A stretch of DNA of 39,850 nt from assembly GCF_022836495.1 (NCBI RefSeq), contig NZ_BQXM01000043.1:1-39850 (forward strand). Reading direction: 5' to 3'. The notes under the pieces were generated by a model. The model had not been told where the DNA came from. It worked only from the letters and a program-made list of their open reading frames with translations, and did not search any database. Shown here piece by piece: positions 31,439 through 39,850 of the stretch. The position numbers and the translations under genes are program-made. The DNA comes from Desulforhabdus sp. TSK (GTDB lineage Bacteria; Desulfobacterota; Syntrophobacteria; Syntrophobacterales; Syntrophobacteraceae). Every line of letters begins with the position of its first letter. The first letter of the stretch is position 1.

Positions 31439-31664
31439 GGGTGGGAATTTATTTTTGACGCATCCGAACTGAGCAACTCAACCGTCCCTCTCAGATCCTC
31501 CGAAAGCCTCTTCACGTAGCGTTCCGTTGTGCTCAAGGCACCGTGGCGCAGTATCCCCTGGATCAACTTCATGGGCACTCCCCGGCTTTGGATTTTCCCA
31601 GCCGTGTGGGAAAACATTGGAGACCAGTGTCTGGTTGTGAGAATCTTCCGGCAGTATCTTGGGG
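31417..31664 (-). pseudogene. Remnant of a tyrosine recombinase (integrase) C-terminus
   Basis: The frame ending at 31417 encodes GVPMKLIQGILRHGALSTTERYVKRL, cut here as GVPMKLIQGILRH and STTERYVKRL. This is the C-terminal box of phage-type integrases, with the ILRH/LGH motif and the nucleophile Tyr in TTERY. Upstream the expected RHT motif reads FSHTAG, so the catalytic Arg is lost, and the rest of the catalytic and N-terminal domains are missing. The upstream limit is approximate. It lies just after tRNA-Glu, facing it, where such elements integrate. It is probably the scar of a decayed genomic island or prophage. Confidence 0.7.
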
Positions 31665-31702
31665 CGGGTGTCTGTTTTCATGATTGGCGGTCTTCCAGGA
31701 AT

Positions 31703-31735
31703 AAATTCCCCCTTCTTCCGAAGGGGGAATTTTTA
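31703..31735. terminator. Bidirectional terminator
   Basis: A perfect 13-bp stem (31703-31715 with 31720-31732) with loop TTCC, flanked by T-rich sequence on both strands (TTTTTAT on plus, TTTATT on minus). It ends the glycine-zipper lipoprotein transcript on the minus strand, 36 nt after its stop. Confidence 0.85.
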
Positions 31736-31770
31736 TCGTACGAGCCAAAGGAGAAATTTCATTCGAGGAG

Positions 31771-32043
31771 CTACTTGCTGCGCTTGCCCTGCTGGTAGCC
31801 CTGCTGATAGGCATTCTCTTCGGCTTCTTTATGCTTTCCATACAGGTAGCCGCCCGTGAGCCCTGCAGCACCGCCGATGACGGCCCCCATGCCCGCATCC
31901 CCCGCGATGGCTCCAATTACGGCCCCACCTGCGGCACCCATCGCTCCTCCACTCAGAGTCCTCTGCTGGGTGTCGGACATTCCTGCGCATCCGCCGAGGG
32001 CGAGGGTGAGCACCAATACACATGTCATCACGATCTTCATCAT
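31771..32043 (-). CDS. Small glycine-zipper lipoprotein
   Basis: A 90-residue protein. The lipoprotein signal ends LALGGCAG, so Cys19 or so is lipidated. The body is a glycine zipper (GGAMGAAGGAVIGAIAGDAG, GAVIGGAAGLTGGYLYG), a membrane-spanning pattern typical of outer-membrane Gly-zipper/OmpA-like and SlyB-like lipoproteins, and a Gln/Lys-rich tail (AYQQGYQQGKRSK). AAAGGAG lies 6 nt before the ATG. Probably an envelope-stress or structural protein; exact role unknown. It lies 26 nt downstream of the Rap1a-like gene and is likely cotranscribed with it. Confidence 0.85.
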   Translation of the reverse strand: MMKIVMTCVLVLTLALGGCAGMSDTQQRTLSGGAMGAAGGAVIGAIAGDAGMGAVIGGAAGLTGGYLYGKHKEAEENAYQQGYQQGKRSK

Positions 32044-32068
32044 GGCTTACTCCTTTCTATGCGCAGAA

Positions 32069-32452
32069 TCAGGGTTTGCAGGGCCATTTTTCCATCAGGA
32101 AACGAAATTCACTGTCCACAGCAGGTTCTCCCATGTATTGGGGATTCGCCTTGGCCCATTCCAGGAACATGGCTATGGTCTGATTTCGTGTCGGCTCGGG
32201 ATCTGGGGGGCATAAGAGCTGTTTCCCTTCGGGCCCTGCATTTTCTGCCGTATGGTAGTGGAAGGCTCCCACCAGGTAGCCGTGGCAAAAGTGGATGGCT
32301 TCTTTCTGCCGGGGATCGCCGGCTGAAGCCGTACACAGGTTGATGAGATTTTGAGTGGTCGCCACTTTGAAGTCCTCGTCCGTTACGGCGCCGGCGAGGC
32401 TGGGCATCAAGAGGACCACCGCGAGGAGTAAACTGGCCAGCTTTCGGTTCAT
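32069..32452 (-). CDS. Secreted Rap1a/Tai-like protein
   Basis: A signal peptide (MNRKLASLLLAVVLLMPSLAGA) precedes a small four-Cys domain: NLINLCTASAG, AIHFCHGYLVGAFHYH, KQLLCPPDPEPTRNQ, AMFLEWAKANPQY and KWPCKP. This resembles Rap1a/Tai, which in Serratia are periplasmic immunity proteins to type VI amidase toxins; many homologues have no known toxin. None is seen here. I chose ATG 32452 because GGAGG is 9 nt upstream; ATG 32458 is 3 nt from it and too close. The mature protein is about 105 residues. It forms a pair with the glycine-zipper lipoprotein gene. Confidence 0.75.
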   Translation of the reverse strand: MNRKLASLLLAVVLLMPSLAGAVTDEDFKVATTQNLINLCTASAGDPRQKEAIHFCHGYLVGAFHYHTAENAGPEGKQLLCPPDPEPTRNQTIAMFLEWAKANPQYMGEPAVDSEFRFLMEKWPCKP

Positions 32453-32649
32453 GATCATCTTCCTCCTTTTTTGAGAGAGCACACCGATTGGAAGGCCCCA
32501 TGCCTGTTGCAACCAGTGTGTCCGGTCATCCATCGAAAGAGACGTTTTGCCGTTGGGTCGGGCAACGCACTCGCTTCACTTTTTGCTGGAAAAGTGCATC
32601 GGATCAAAGATGGGAATCGATTCCATCGTATTGCAACACTGCTGAAATG

Positions 32650-33960
32650 TTAAGGATGTCCGGTGCAACTGTCAAAGGATCTACGTTCCAGTTGCTCCGC
32701 GAGGCGACGGCCTTCGTCCTCGTTGACGAACGCGAGGAGTGCCCCGCCGCACAGGAAAAGGATGCTGATGGAAAGAATGGAATAGCGGGCATTTCCCGTC
32801 AGTACCCCCACCCATCCCATGAGGAGGGGACCAATGACGGCGGCAAATTTGCCCAGAAGATTGTAAAAGCCGAAGAACTCGGCAGACTGGTTTTTGGGAA
32901 TGATACGTGTGTAAAAGGAGCGACTCAAAGATTGGACTCCTCCCTGGACCAGACCGATGACGGCTGCAATCAGGTAAAATTCCCATGCTTCCTGCATGAA
33001 AAATCCCCAGAGGGTCACTCCGAGGTAGACGGTGATCCCCATAAAAATTCCCGTTTTGGCGCCCAGTTTTTCTCCGATCCAGCCGAATGCCATGGCTGCG
33101 GGGAATCCCACGAACTGTGTGATGAGAAGAGCCGTGATGAGGTCCTTGGAGGCAAAGCCCAGGGACATGCCATAGTCCACTGCCATGCGGACAATGGTGT
33201 CCAGACCGTCGATATAAAGCCAGTAGCCCAGGAGAAACAGGCATACGACACGCAGTCGGCGCACCTTTTTGAAAGTCGTTTTCAGCTGCTGAAAACCGGC
33301 CGACACTGGATTTCGCCGGGGGCCGGGGGTGTTGTTTTTCGGCTCCGGGACGAAAACCAGCAGGGGAATGGAGAAGATGGCCCACCAAACGGCCACGGAG
33401 ATGAAAGAGAGACGCACCGCCTCGCTCGCATCGTTCAACCCAAAGGTCCGAGGGGTGAGGGTCATGGTGATGTTGAGAGCGAACAGCAGCCCTCCGCCAA
33501 GATATCCCAAGGCAAAGCCAAGGGCCGAGACGGAATCCATCTGCTCCTTCGGAGCGACATTGACGATCAGGGCGTCATAAAAGATATTTCCACCCGAGAA
33601 GCCGATTGTGGCAAATATGTACAAGGCAATGGCCGCTTCCCAGTTTCCCCTGGCCACGAAGGGGAGGGCGCCGGTCATGACAATGCCCATGGCGGCGAAG
33701 TAGAGCAGGAATTTCTTGCGGACACTGCCTTGGTCGGCGATTGCTCCCAGAATGGGAGCCAGGAAAGCGACGATGATGCTTGCGGTTGAATTGGCTGCAC
33801 CCAACTGGAAGGTGCTGACTGTCGCGGCGGTCCCTGCGCTCCAGTACTGTTTGAAGAAAAGAGGGAAAAAACCCGCCATGACTGTTGTGGCGAAGGCGGA
33901 GTTGGCCCAGTCGTAGAATGCCCACGAAAAGATCCGTTTTCTGTCCGAAATGGTTTCCAT
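32650..33960 (-). CDS. MFS transporter, UMF1/Atg22-like family
   Basis: A 436-residue permease with about 12 membrane helices. The start RIFSWAFYDWANSAFATTVMAGFF, cut here as FSWAFYDWANSAFATTV, is the signature of the UMF1/Vacuole-effluxer (Atg22-like) group; GGVQSLSRSFYTRIIP and GFYNLLGKFAAVIGPLLMG are also typical. Relatives are widespread in anaerobes and their substrate is unknown (amino acid or other small-molecule efflux has been suggested for the yeast member). GAAAGG lies 8 nt before the ATG. It diverges from the SAM synthetase gene. Confidence 0.88.
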   Translation of the reverse strand: METISDRKRIFSWAFYDWANSAFATTVMAGFFPLFFKQYWSAGTAATVSTFQLGAANSTASIIVAFLAPILGAIADQGSVRKKFLLYFAAMGIVMTGALPFVARGNWEAAIALYIFATIGFSGGNIFYDALIVNVAPKEQMDSVSALGFALGYLGGGLLFALNITMTLTPRTFGLNDASEAVRLSFISVAVWWAIFSIPLLVFVPEPKNNTPGPRRNPVSAGFQQLKTTFKKVRRLRVVCLFLLGYWLYIDGLDTIVRMAVDYGMSLGFASKDLITALLITQFVGFPAAMAFGWIGEKLGAKTGIFMGITVYLGVTLWGFFMQEAWEFYLIAAVIGLVQGGVQSLSRSFYTRIIPKNQSAEFFGFYNLLGKFAAVIGPLLMGWVGVLTGNARYSILSISILFLCGGALLAFVNEDEGRRLAEQLERRSFDSCTGHP

Positions 33961-34024
33961 GCATGCCTTTCTCTTTCTGTCGCCGCCACTCTATCATTTT
34001 TCTTGCCGGGATGTGGACTTAAAA

Positions 34025-34054
34025 TTGACAGAGGGTGTGGGAAAGGTGTAAATA
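34025..34054 (+). promoter_or_regulatory. Promoter of the SAM synthetase gene
   Basis: A perfect TTGACA (34025-34030), 18-bp spacer, TAAATA (34049-34054). The predicted start near 34061 leaves a leader of about 110 nt. Confidence 0.65.
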
Positions 34055-34091
34055 TCTTGTAGTATTCTTAGATACTTGACTTATTCCATCC

Positions 34092-34170
34092 CCGAGGGGC
34101 CTGCCGGGGCTCCTCACGCAAGAGTGCTGATCTAAAGACAGAGGGAATCGAGCCTGCAAAAAGGAGAGAC
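34092..34170 (+). promoter_or_regulatory. Structured leader before the SAM synthetase gene
   Basis: GAGGGGCC (34096-34103) can pair with GGCTCCTC (34108-34115 approximately), with one wobble. The GGGCTC of the hairpin's 3' side could instead pair with GAGCCT just before the AAAAAGGAG ribosome binding site. These two states would be exclusive. It does not match any SAM or SAH riboswitch consensus that I remember. The call is weak. Confidence 0.3.
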
Positions 34171-34173
34171 ACC

Positions 34174-35382
34174 ATGATCGTGGTCGAGTCTTACAAGGGC
34201 TTATCTGCCGGCGAGCAGAGCGTAGAGGTTGTGGAACGAAAAGGGAAAGGCCACCCCGACACCATTTGCGATTCCATCATGGAATCCATATCCATTGCGC
34301 TCTCGCAGGAATATTTGAAGGAATGCGGCACCATTTTGCATCACAACATCGACAAGGGAATGCTTGCTGCGGGGAAGACGGCACAGAGGTTTGGAGGGGG
34401 CCGGGTGGTCCATCCCATGACTTTGATCATTGGAGACCGTGCGACTTTTAAGGCAGGGGGCAAGGCCATTCCCGTCAAAGATATCGCTGTGGACGCCGCC
34501 AAGCAGTGGATCGGGAAAAACCTGCGCTTTGTGGATCCAGAAAAGCACCTCAAATATAAGGTGCTGCTGGCTGAAGGGTCGGAAGAGCTCACGGATATCT
34601 TTTCCCGGCCGGGGGAAATTAAAGGAGCCAATGACACTTCGGCGGCAGTGGGTTTTTATCCGCTTTCCCGCCTGGAATGGGTTGTTATGAGGCTGGAAAA
34701 CTATCTCAATTCCGAAGACTTTAAAAGCGAATTTGCTGAAACCGGGGAAGATGTCAAGGTCATGGGACTGAGAAGGGGGAAAGGGCTGCAGCTGACCGTG
34801 GCAATGCCTCTCATAGCGCGGTACGTTCTTTCCGAAGGGGCTTATTTCCAGAGAAAAGCCAGAATTTACAAGGAGATGCAATCGTTTCTGGAAAATTGCG
34901 ACGATCTGAGATTGAAGGATTATGCCCTCTATTACAACCACTTGGATCAGGAAGGGAGAGGCCTCGGCGGTGTTTATCTGAGCGAGCTGGGGACTTCAGC
35001 GGAGGATGCCGATTCCGGCCAGGTGGGGCGCGGCAACCGGGTGAACGGACTCATTTCCCTGACGCGTCCCTTGGGAACGGAGGCGGCAGCCGGCAAAAAT
35101 CCTGTCTCTCACGTGGGGAAAATATACAATGTACTCGCCCACAAAATGGCCCGGGAGATCTACGAGTCCGTGGAAGGCATCAAGGAGGTGCATACACTGT
35201 TGTTGAGCCGTATCGGCATGCCCATCAACCGGCCCGTCATCGCCACCGCCCACTTGAAGCTGAAGCCGGGCAGGAAGTTCCGGGAAATCGCCTCCGCCGT
35301 TCGTGATGTCATTGCAGGGGAGTTGGAGCAGATGGGGACGTTCTGCCTCGATTTGGCCTCAGGGAAATACCCGGTGTGTTGA
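34174..35382 (+). CDS. Methionine adenosyltransferase, archaeal type
   Basis: Makes S-adenosylmethionine from methionine and ATP. The sequence follows the archaeal MAT family (AdoMet_Synthase, PF01941), not the usual bacterial MetK: VERKGKGHPDTICDSIMES, HHNIDKGMLAAGKTAQRFGG with GGGRVVHPM, DTSAAVGFYPLSRLEW, NHLDQEGRGLGGVYL, GTSAEDADSGQVGRGNRVNG and NPVSHVGKIYNVLAHKMA. Length 402 is the archaeal norm. AAAAAGGAGAG lies 6 nt before the ATG. Whether a bacterial-type MetK exists elsewhere in the genome is unknown. It probably entered by transfer from archaea, an inference from family membership. Confidence 0.93.
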   Translation: MIVVESYKGLSAGEQSVEVVERKGKGHPDTICDSIMESISIALSQEYLKECGTILHHNIDKGMLAAGKTAQRFGGGRVVHPMTLIIGDRATFKAGGKAIPVKDIAVDAAKQWIGKNLRFVDPEKHLKYKVLLAEGSEELTDIFSRPGEIKGANDTSAAVGFYPLSRLEWVVMRLENYLNSEDFKSEFAETGEDVKVMGLRRGKGLQLTVAMPLIARYVLSEGAYFQRKARIYKEMQSFLENCDDLRLKDYALYYNHLDQEGRGLGGVYLSELGTSAEDADSGQVGRGNRVNGLISLTRPLGTEAAAGKNPVSHVGKIYNVLAHKMAREIYESVEGIKEVHTLLLSRIGMPINRPVIATAHLKLKPGRKFREIASAVRDVIAGELEQMGTFCLDLASGKYPVC

Positions 35383-35615
35383 AATCTCCCGCGGGACGCA
35401 GCCAAACGGCAGCGGTCCACTCAAGTCTGCCCCTGAAAGGGTCAGACGGAAAGTAATGTGCAATTTCATACCAAACTTTTTCAGACCTGCTATGATCTTT
35501 AAAAGAAAATGCTTCCTGGGGATGTGCGTTAAAAACGAATGAAAGCACGGAGTCTGCGGCTGCCAGCCGAGGGCGCCTGGAAAGACTTCTGTGAATTGCC
35601 TGAAAGGGAAGGATC

Positions 35616-37556
35616 ATGATGCCTGAGAACAAGGTTCTCTATAAAGGAAGTCTCCTGACCGAGCACGATATCTACCTGTTCAAGGAAGGGAATCATTTCA
35701 AGCTTTTCGAGAAGATGGGAGCCCACCTCGTGAAGGTGGACGGGGCGGAGGGAACGCATTTTGCCTTGTGGGCCCCCAATGCGGAAGCTGTGTCGGTGAT
35801 AGGCGATTTCAACGGATGGGACAGAGATTCACATTCTCTGCAGGTGCGGAGCGACGGTTCGGGGATCTGGGAGGGGTTCATTCCAGGTCTTGGAAACGGC
35901 ACGATTTACAAGTATCACATCCGATCCAGGGAAAATGGATATCGGGTGGACAAGGGGGACCCCTTTGCATTCCACTGGGAAACCCCGCCCAAAACGGCCT
36001 CCATTGTGTGGGATATTCAGTACGAATGGGGTGACGACGCTTGGATGAAAAAGCGCGCTGCCGCCAATGCCCTCAACGCGCCCCATTCCGTTTATGAAGT
36101 GCACCTGGGCTCCTGGAGGCGCGTGCCTGAAGAGGGGGACCGCTCCCTGTCCTACCGGGAAATGGCCGACCACCTGGTGGCCTATGTCAAGGACATGGGG
36201 TTTACCCATGTGGAGCTCCTGCCCGTCATGGAACATCCTTTTTATGGATCGTGGGGCTATCAAACGGTGGGCTATTTCGCGCCGACGTCCCGGTATGGGA
36301 CCCCGCAGGATTTGATGTATCTCATCGATCGGCTCCATCAAAACGACATCGGTGTGGTGCTCGACTGGGTGCCTTCGCATTTTCCCAGCGACGAGCACGG
36401 ATTGTCCTATTTCGACGGGACTTATCTTTATGAGCATGCCGATCCCAAGAAGGGGTACCACCCGGAATGGAACAGCTATATTTTCAATCATGGCCGCTAT
36501 GAAGTCCGCTCGTTCCTCATCAGCAGTGCTCTCTTCTGGCTCGATAGATACAGGGCCGACGGCCTCAGAGTGGATGCCGTTGCGTCCATGCTCTACCTGG
36601 ATTACGCCCGCACCGAGGGAGAATGGCTTCCCAACGCATACGGCGGCAAAGAGAATCTGGATGCCATTTCCTTCATTCGAAGGCTCAATGAAGTGCTTTA
36701 CGAGCATCATCCCGATGTGCAGACGATCGCTGAAGAATCCACCGCCTGGCCCATGGTTTCCCGTCCGGCGTATCTGGGAGGGCTCGGCTTCGGCATGAAG
36801 TGGAACATGGGCTGGATGCACGACACGTTGAGCTACTTTTCCCAGGATCCCGTATTCCGTAAATTCCACCACAATCAGCTGACCTTCAGCATCTGGTATG
36901 CGTTCTTCGAAAATTTCATTCTCCCTCTCTCACACGATGAGGTCGTTTATGGGAAGGGGTCTCTTTTACGAAAAATGCCCGGCGACGACTGGCAAAAGTT
37001 TGCCAATCTGCGGTTGCTGTTCGGGTACATGTACAGCCATCCAGGAAAGAAGCTCCTTTTCATGGGGGGCGAATTCGGCCAGTGGGATGAATGGTATCAC
37101 GAGAAAAGCCTCGACTGGAATCTCCTGGATCTGCCGCCTCATGTGGGGATGCAGCGCTGGGTCCAGGATCTCAATCGTGCTTACAGGAATGAGCCGGCGC
37201 TGCACGCCTTGGATTTCAGCTACGATGGCTTTGAGTGGATCGACTTTCATGACGCCGATTCCAGCATCATCAGTTTCATTCGAAAGGACAGGGCGTCCGG
37301 GGATATCATCCTGGTGGCGGCCAATTTTACTCCCGTACCCCGCACAGTGTACCGGGTAGGGGTGCCCCGCGGCGGCATGTGGCATGAGTTGTTGAACAGT
37401 GATGCGGAGGCCTATGGAGGGAGCGGCATGGGAAACCTGGGGGGAGTCGAAGCCTTTTCGCTTCCCTGCCATGGCAGAGATCAATCCGTTACGCTCGTCC
37501 TTCCTCCTCTGGGAGTCGTGCTCCTCAAGAGCGAGGGGACGAAGGCTACGCATTAG
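35616..37556 (+). CDS. glgB: 1,4-alpha-glucan branching enzyme
   Basis: Introduces alpha-1,6 branches in glycogen. An N-terminal CBM48-type domain ([20 protein letters not shown]) precedes the GH13 barrel: [38 protein letters not shown], nucleophile Asp320 in [11 protein letters not shown], acid Glu373/374 in IAEESTAW, Asp441 in [12 protein letters not shown]. The C-terminal all-beta domain ends in [10 protein letters not shown]. The 646 residues match the shorter single-CBM form. AAGGATC precedes the two ATGs at 35616 and 35619. A paired REP and malQ follow. Confidence 0.96.
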   Translation: MMPENKVLYKGSLLTEHDIYLFKEGNHFKLFEKMGAHLVKVDGAEGTHFALWAPNAEAVSVIGDFNGWDRDSHSLQVRSDGSGIWEGFIPGLGNGTIYKYHIRSRENGYRVDKGDPFAFHWETPPKTASIVWDIQYEWGDDAWMKKRAAANALNAPHSVYEVHLGSWRRVPEEGDRSLSYREMADHLVAYVKDMGFTHVELLPVMEHPFYGSWGYQTVGYFAPTSRYGTPQDLMYLIDRLHQNDIGVVLDWVPSHFPSDEHGLSYFDGTYLYEHADPKKGYHPEWNSYIFNHGRYEVRSFLISSALFWLDRYRADGLRVDAVASMLYLDYARTEGEWLPNAYGGKENLDAISFIRRLNEVLYEHHPDVQTIAEESTAWPMVSRPAYLGGLGFGMKWNMGWMHDTLSYFSQDPVFRKFHHNQLTFSIWYAFFENFILPLSHDEVVYGKGSLLRKMPGDDWQKFANLRLLFGYMYSHPGKKLLFMGGEFGQWDEWYHEKSLDWNLLDLPPHVGMQRWVQDLNRAYRNEPALHALDFSYDGFEWIDFHDADSSIISFIRKDRASGDIILVAANFTPVPRTVYRVGVPRGGMWHELLNSDAEAYGGSGMGNLGGVEAFSLPCHGRDQSVTLVLPPLGVVLLKSEGTKATH

Positions 37557-37576
37557 AAATTGAAAACTCCATTTTT

Positions 37577-37633
37577 GTAGGAGCGGCATCCTGCCGCGAC
37601 AGGTTCACCGTCGCGGCAGGATGCCGCTCCTAC
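37577..37633. repeat. REPIN-like paired REP hairpin 6 (variant B)
   Basis: Arms 37577-37599 and 37611-37633 are perfect reverse complements (GCGGCA/TGCCGC stem), 11 nt apart. Nearly identical to the copy at 8307, including the spacer ending TTCACCG/CTCACCG. It lies between glgB and malQ. Confidence 0.95.
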
Positions 37634-37719
37634 AAAGAGCATGGAGCCATCAAATGGAAAGTTTTGCACCTCATCGAGTATAGATTTCCTTAGGGTCGGG
37701 AACACGCCGAGGATGAAAC

Positions 37720-39219
37720 ATGACAACAAGACGGAGCGGAATCTTGCTTCACATTACCTCCCTTCCTTCTGCTTTCGGTATAGGGGATCTGGGCTGCGAG
37801 GCCTACACGTTTGCCGATTTTCTGGAGGCGTCGCGGCAGAGCATCTGGCAGGTGCTGCCTCTCAATCCTTCCGCCATGATTTATGGCAACTCCCCTTACA
37901 GCAGCTGTTCCGTGTTTGCGGGGAATCCTCTCTTCATCAGTCCGGAGCAGTTGGTGGAGGAAGGATGGCTCCCACCGGATGCTTTGGAGAATCGGCCGGC
38001 ATTCCGGGAGGATCGAGTGGAGTATCAACCCGCTGCGGAGCACAAGCATCGTCTCTTGCGCGCGGCTTTCGAAAATTTCAGGGACAGTGGACTGGGGAGT
38101 CATGAATTCGACCGGTTCTGTATTGAAAACGGGTCCTGGCTGGATAGCTTCGCTCTTTTTACCTCCCTGAAGGAAGAATCCAGGGGAGTGGCCTGGAACG
38201 AGTGGCCGCCGGAGTTGAGGGACAGGGAGGAGGGGGCTCTGGCCCATTGGCGGCTGAGGCTGGCCGATCGGATCCTTCAGGAGAAATTTTACCAGTATTT
38301 ATTTTTCAGGCAGTGGTTTGCACTGAAGAAGTATTGCAATGAGAAGGGAATTCAGATCATCGGGGATATGCCCATCTATACGAGTTATGACAGTGCCGAT
38401 GTCTGGTCTCATCCCGATTTGTTCAAGCTCGACGGTGAAAAGAAGCCCTGTTTTGTTGCCGGCGTTCCCCCGGACTATTTCAGCGACACGGGCCAGCTTT
38501 GGGGCAACCCGGTTTATGACTGGGACCGGCTCAGGGAGACACGCTACGCGTGGTGGGTGAAACGGATCGAGCACAATGCCCGCCTGTTCGATATGATCCG
38601 GTTGGATCATTTCAGGGGCTTTGTGCAATACTGGGAAATCCCTCACGGTGAAAAGACGGCCGTCAATGGCCAATGGGTCCCCGTTCCAGTTCGCGACTTC
38701 TTCGATACCCTTCTGAGGCGTTTTGCTTTTCTGCCCATTATCGCGGAAGATCTGGGAATCATCACCTCAGATGTGCGGGAAGTCATGGCCGCCTATGACT
38801 TCCCCGGGATGAAGCTCCTCCAGTTCGCCTTTGGAGAGGACTTGCCGGTCAATGCCTATGCGCCCCACAATCACACCCCCCACGGCATTGTTTACACCGG
38901 TACCCACGACAACAACACCACTCGGGGGTGGTTCAGCAGGGAGCTCGGGGAAAGGGAAAAAGAACGTTTCTTTAATTATATCGGTAAGGTCGTATCGGAG
39001 GAGGATGTTCACTGGGAAATGGTGCGTCTTGCCATGCGCTCTGTGGCCCACACGGCCATTATCCCCATGCAGGATGTTCTGGGATTGGGGGAAGCCGCGA
39101 GGATGAACCTTCCTTCAGTAACTTACGGAAACTGGGAATGGCGCTTGACTTCCGGGCAGATGACCGAGGATCAGGCCGTGCGTCTCGGGGAGATGAGCGC
39201 GCTTTACGGCAGGGCGTGA
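37720..39219 (+). CDS. malQ: 4-alpha-glucanotransferase (amylomaltase)
   Basis: GH77 enzyme that disproportionates maltodextrins, here paired with the branching enzyme for glycogen turnover. RRSGILLHITSLPSAFGIGD, WQVLPLNPSAMIYGNSPYSS, GDMPIYTSYDSADVW and VPPDYFSDTGQLWGNPVYDW are signatures. The nucleophile Asp is in MIRLDHFRGF, the acid Glu in IIAEDLGIIT, and the third acid in YTGTHDNNTTRGW. Length 499 is the short bacterial form. GAGGATG lies just before the ATG. No glgA or glgC is in the window. Confidence 0.96.
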   Translation: MTTRRSGILLHITSLPSAFGIGDLGCEAYTFADFLEASRQSIWQVLPLNPSAMIYGNSPYSSCSVFAGNPLFISPEQLVEEGWLPPDALENRPAFREDRVEYQPAAEHKHRLLRAAFENFRDSGLGSHEFDRFCIENGSWLDSFALFTSLKEESRGVAWNEWPPELRDREEGALAHWRLRLADRILQEKFYQYLFFRQWFALKKYCNEKGIQIIGDMPIYTSYDSADVWSHPDLFKLDGEKKPCFVAGVPPDYFSDTGQLWGNPVYDWDRLRETRYAWWVKRIEHNARLFDMIRLDHFRGFVQYWEIPHGEKTAVNGQWVPVPVRDFFDTLLRRFAFLPIIAEDLGIITSDVREVMAAYDFPGMKLLQFAFGEDLPVNAYAPHNHTPHGIVYTGTHDNNTTRGWFSRELGEREKERFFNYIGKVVSEEDVHWEMVRLAMRSVAHTAIIPMQDVLGLGEAARMNLPSVTYGNWEWRLTSGQMTEDQAVRLGEMSALYGRA

Positions 39220-39320
39220 GAGGCATCCAAAAGCGAGTTGACCCTTGCAGACTTTCGGGATACATAGGTGTGGCGGGAGTGAATTACCTCAAGTATCGTC
39301 GCCGAAGGGAAAAGGTCAAC

Positions 39321-39724
39321 ATGATCATCAACAAGAATATCCTTGAAAAGACCTGCAAGGATATGATCGAAACTATTTTGTTTTGCCTCAGTGACGCCAC
39401 GAAAGGCACGATTTATCTGGTCTCCCCCATGCCCGAGCTCCAGGCGGTGCGGGTCACATCGGGAAAGCGCCTGGACGGAAGCGATCAGATCCAGTGGGGG
39501 TTGCCCGAAGCATCGGATTATAATTTTCCTGGAAAAACCTGGGAGCAGTACCGGGATCGTCCCGGCCACGTCATGGAGGCCATGGGATGGTGCGTGGAAA
39601 GGCAGAAGAGCTGGACAGCCGACGATCCTTATGAAGATGGCCGCAGTGTCAGGAAGCAGCTCAGTGGAGAGATTGAAGATTTTCATCACATGGAGCCGGT
39701 GCTGGTTCGAAAGTCGTATCTTTA
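39321..39724 (+). pseudogene. Protein of unrecognised family, truncated by an IS
   Basis: About 134 native codons, starting MIINKNILEKTCKDMIETIL, with AAAGG 6 nt before the ATG. It has GTIYLVSPMPELQAVRV, QIQWGLPEAS, AMGWCVERQKSWTADDPYED, KQLSGEIEDFHHMEPVLV. The ordered mixed-hydrophobic content looks like a folded soluble domain; I have a vague memory of such regions in the N-termini of deltaproteobacterial signalling proteins, not more. At 39724/39725 the frame meets the IS terminal repeat and stops at once (TAG 39723-39725), so the C-terminal part has been displaced beyond the IS. Confidence 0.6.
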
Positions 39725-39850
39725 GGGCGCATTCCCCGTTTTTTACGAACTGTAAGAAGAAGTGGCCTCTCGATGAGCACCACCGTCCAGTTCTTTGCTG
39801 GCAAGATCTGGTTCGCTGATACCGTACAATTAGTGCTGGATAACAGGGAG
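39725..39850 (+). mobile_element. 5' end of an insertion sequence (left end, transposase N-terminus)
   Basis: The terminal inverted repeat begins GGGCGCATTCCCCG at 39725 and extends 22 bp, matching the reverse complement of 106-127 exactly and then diverging. An ATG at 39773 opens a frame (MSTTVQFFAGKIWFADTVQL...) that runs to the window edge and is the probable transposase start. The orientation is the same as the IS fragment at the other end of the window. Family not recognised. Confidence 0.7.

Noticed and set aside
32488-33789. Open frame on the plus strand antisense to the MFS gene
   Set aside because: Mirror frame; hydrophobic pattern of the minus-strand permease is decisive.
34090-34170. 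Known SAH or SAM riboswitch before the SAM synthetase
   Set aside because: CCGAGGGGC recalls the SAH riboswitch start, but the GCGCUGC and CAGGCUCG cores are missing.
35440-35465. Terminator after the SAM synthetase gene
   Set aside because: GTCTG/CAGAC with CCC/GGG can form a hairpin, but no T tract follows.

Overview
The window looks like a chromosomal contig of a Gram-negative anaerobe, most likely a deltaproteobacterium (Desulfobacterota) related to Syntrophobacterales. The evidence is a complete lipid A and outer-membrane biogenesis block, a class-I-spaced hybrid cluster protein with an Fnr-type regulator, an archaeal-type SAM synthetase, and a BamA with an extra N-terminal domain. The taxonomy is inference from gene content; no 16S gene is present. 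Both window ends lie inside the same insertion sequence (IS), in the same orientation. A contig break at a repeated IS would explain this.

Layout. 1-7.7 kb, minus strand: an exopolysaccharide operon of the XrtA/PEP-CTERM-associated type, in transcription order Wza-like export lipoprotein, sugar transferase with a decayed GGDEF-like domain, chain-length/coiled-coil protein, tyrosine autokinase, polysaccharide deacetylase, and a FemAB-like gene cut by the IS. An RfaH/NusG-paralogue gene lies just upstream. A near-perfect ops element (11 of 12 bases of the E. coli core) lies between it and the first export gene, so this looks like an RfaH-ops antitermination circuit. 8-12.3 kb: tRNA-Arg, a two-helix small protein, lysS, and lolC/E-lolD. 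12.4-22.6 kb, plus strand: bamA, skp, lpxD, fabZ, lpxA, an LpxI/Gfo-Idh-MocA fusion, lpxB (with no ATG, GTG or TTG start) and waaA. Together these are the early lipid A pathway, Kdo transfer and outer-membrane protein assembly. 22.7-25.7 kb: an isochorismatase-like hydrolase, a U32 protein and a LysM amidase lipoprotein.

25.8-30.8 kb: a nitrosative/redox stress block. The minus-strand unit hcp, HD-domain protein, ferredoxin-like protein is divergent from an Fnr-family regulator. The shared upstream region carries two 14-bp operators that differ at one base, and the hcp-proximal one sits at about -41.5 from a predicted start. A flavoredoxin-like gene follows. 31.1-31.6 kb: tRNA-Lys and tRNA-Glu, each with its own matching promoter, then the remnant of a tyrosine recombinase, which suggests an old integration site. 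31.7-34 kb: a glycine-zipper lipoprotein, a Rap1a-like secreted protein and a UMF1-type MFS transporter. 34-39.2 kb: archaeal-type SAM synthetase with a structured leader, then glgB and malQ for glycogen. 39.3 kb: a gene of unrecognised family, cut by the second IS copy.

Throughout the window are six paired REP hairpins (REPIN-like), in two sequence variants plus one hybrid, and two other short-period repeat families.
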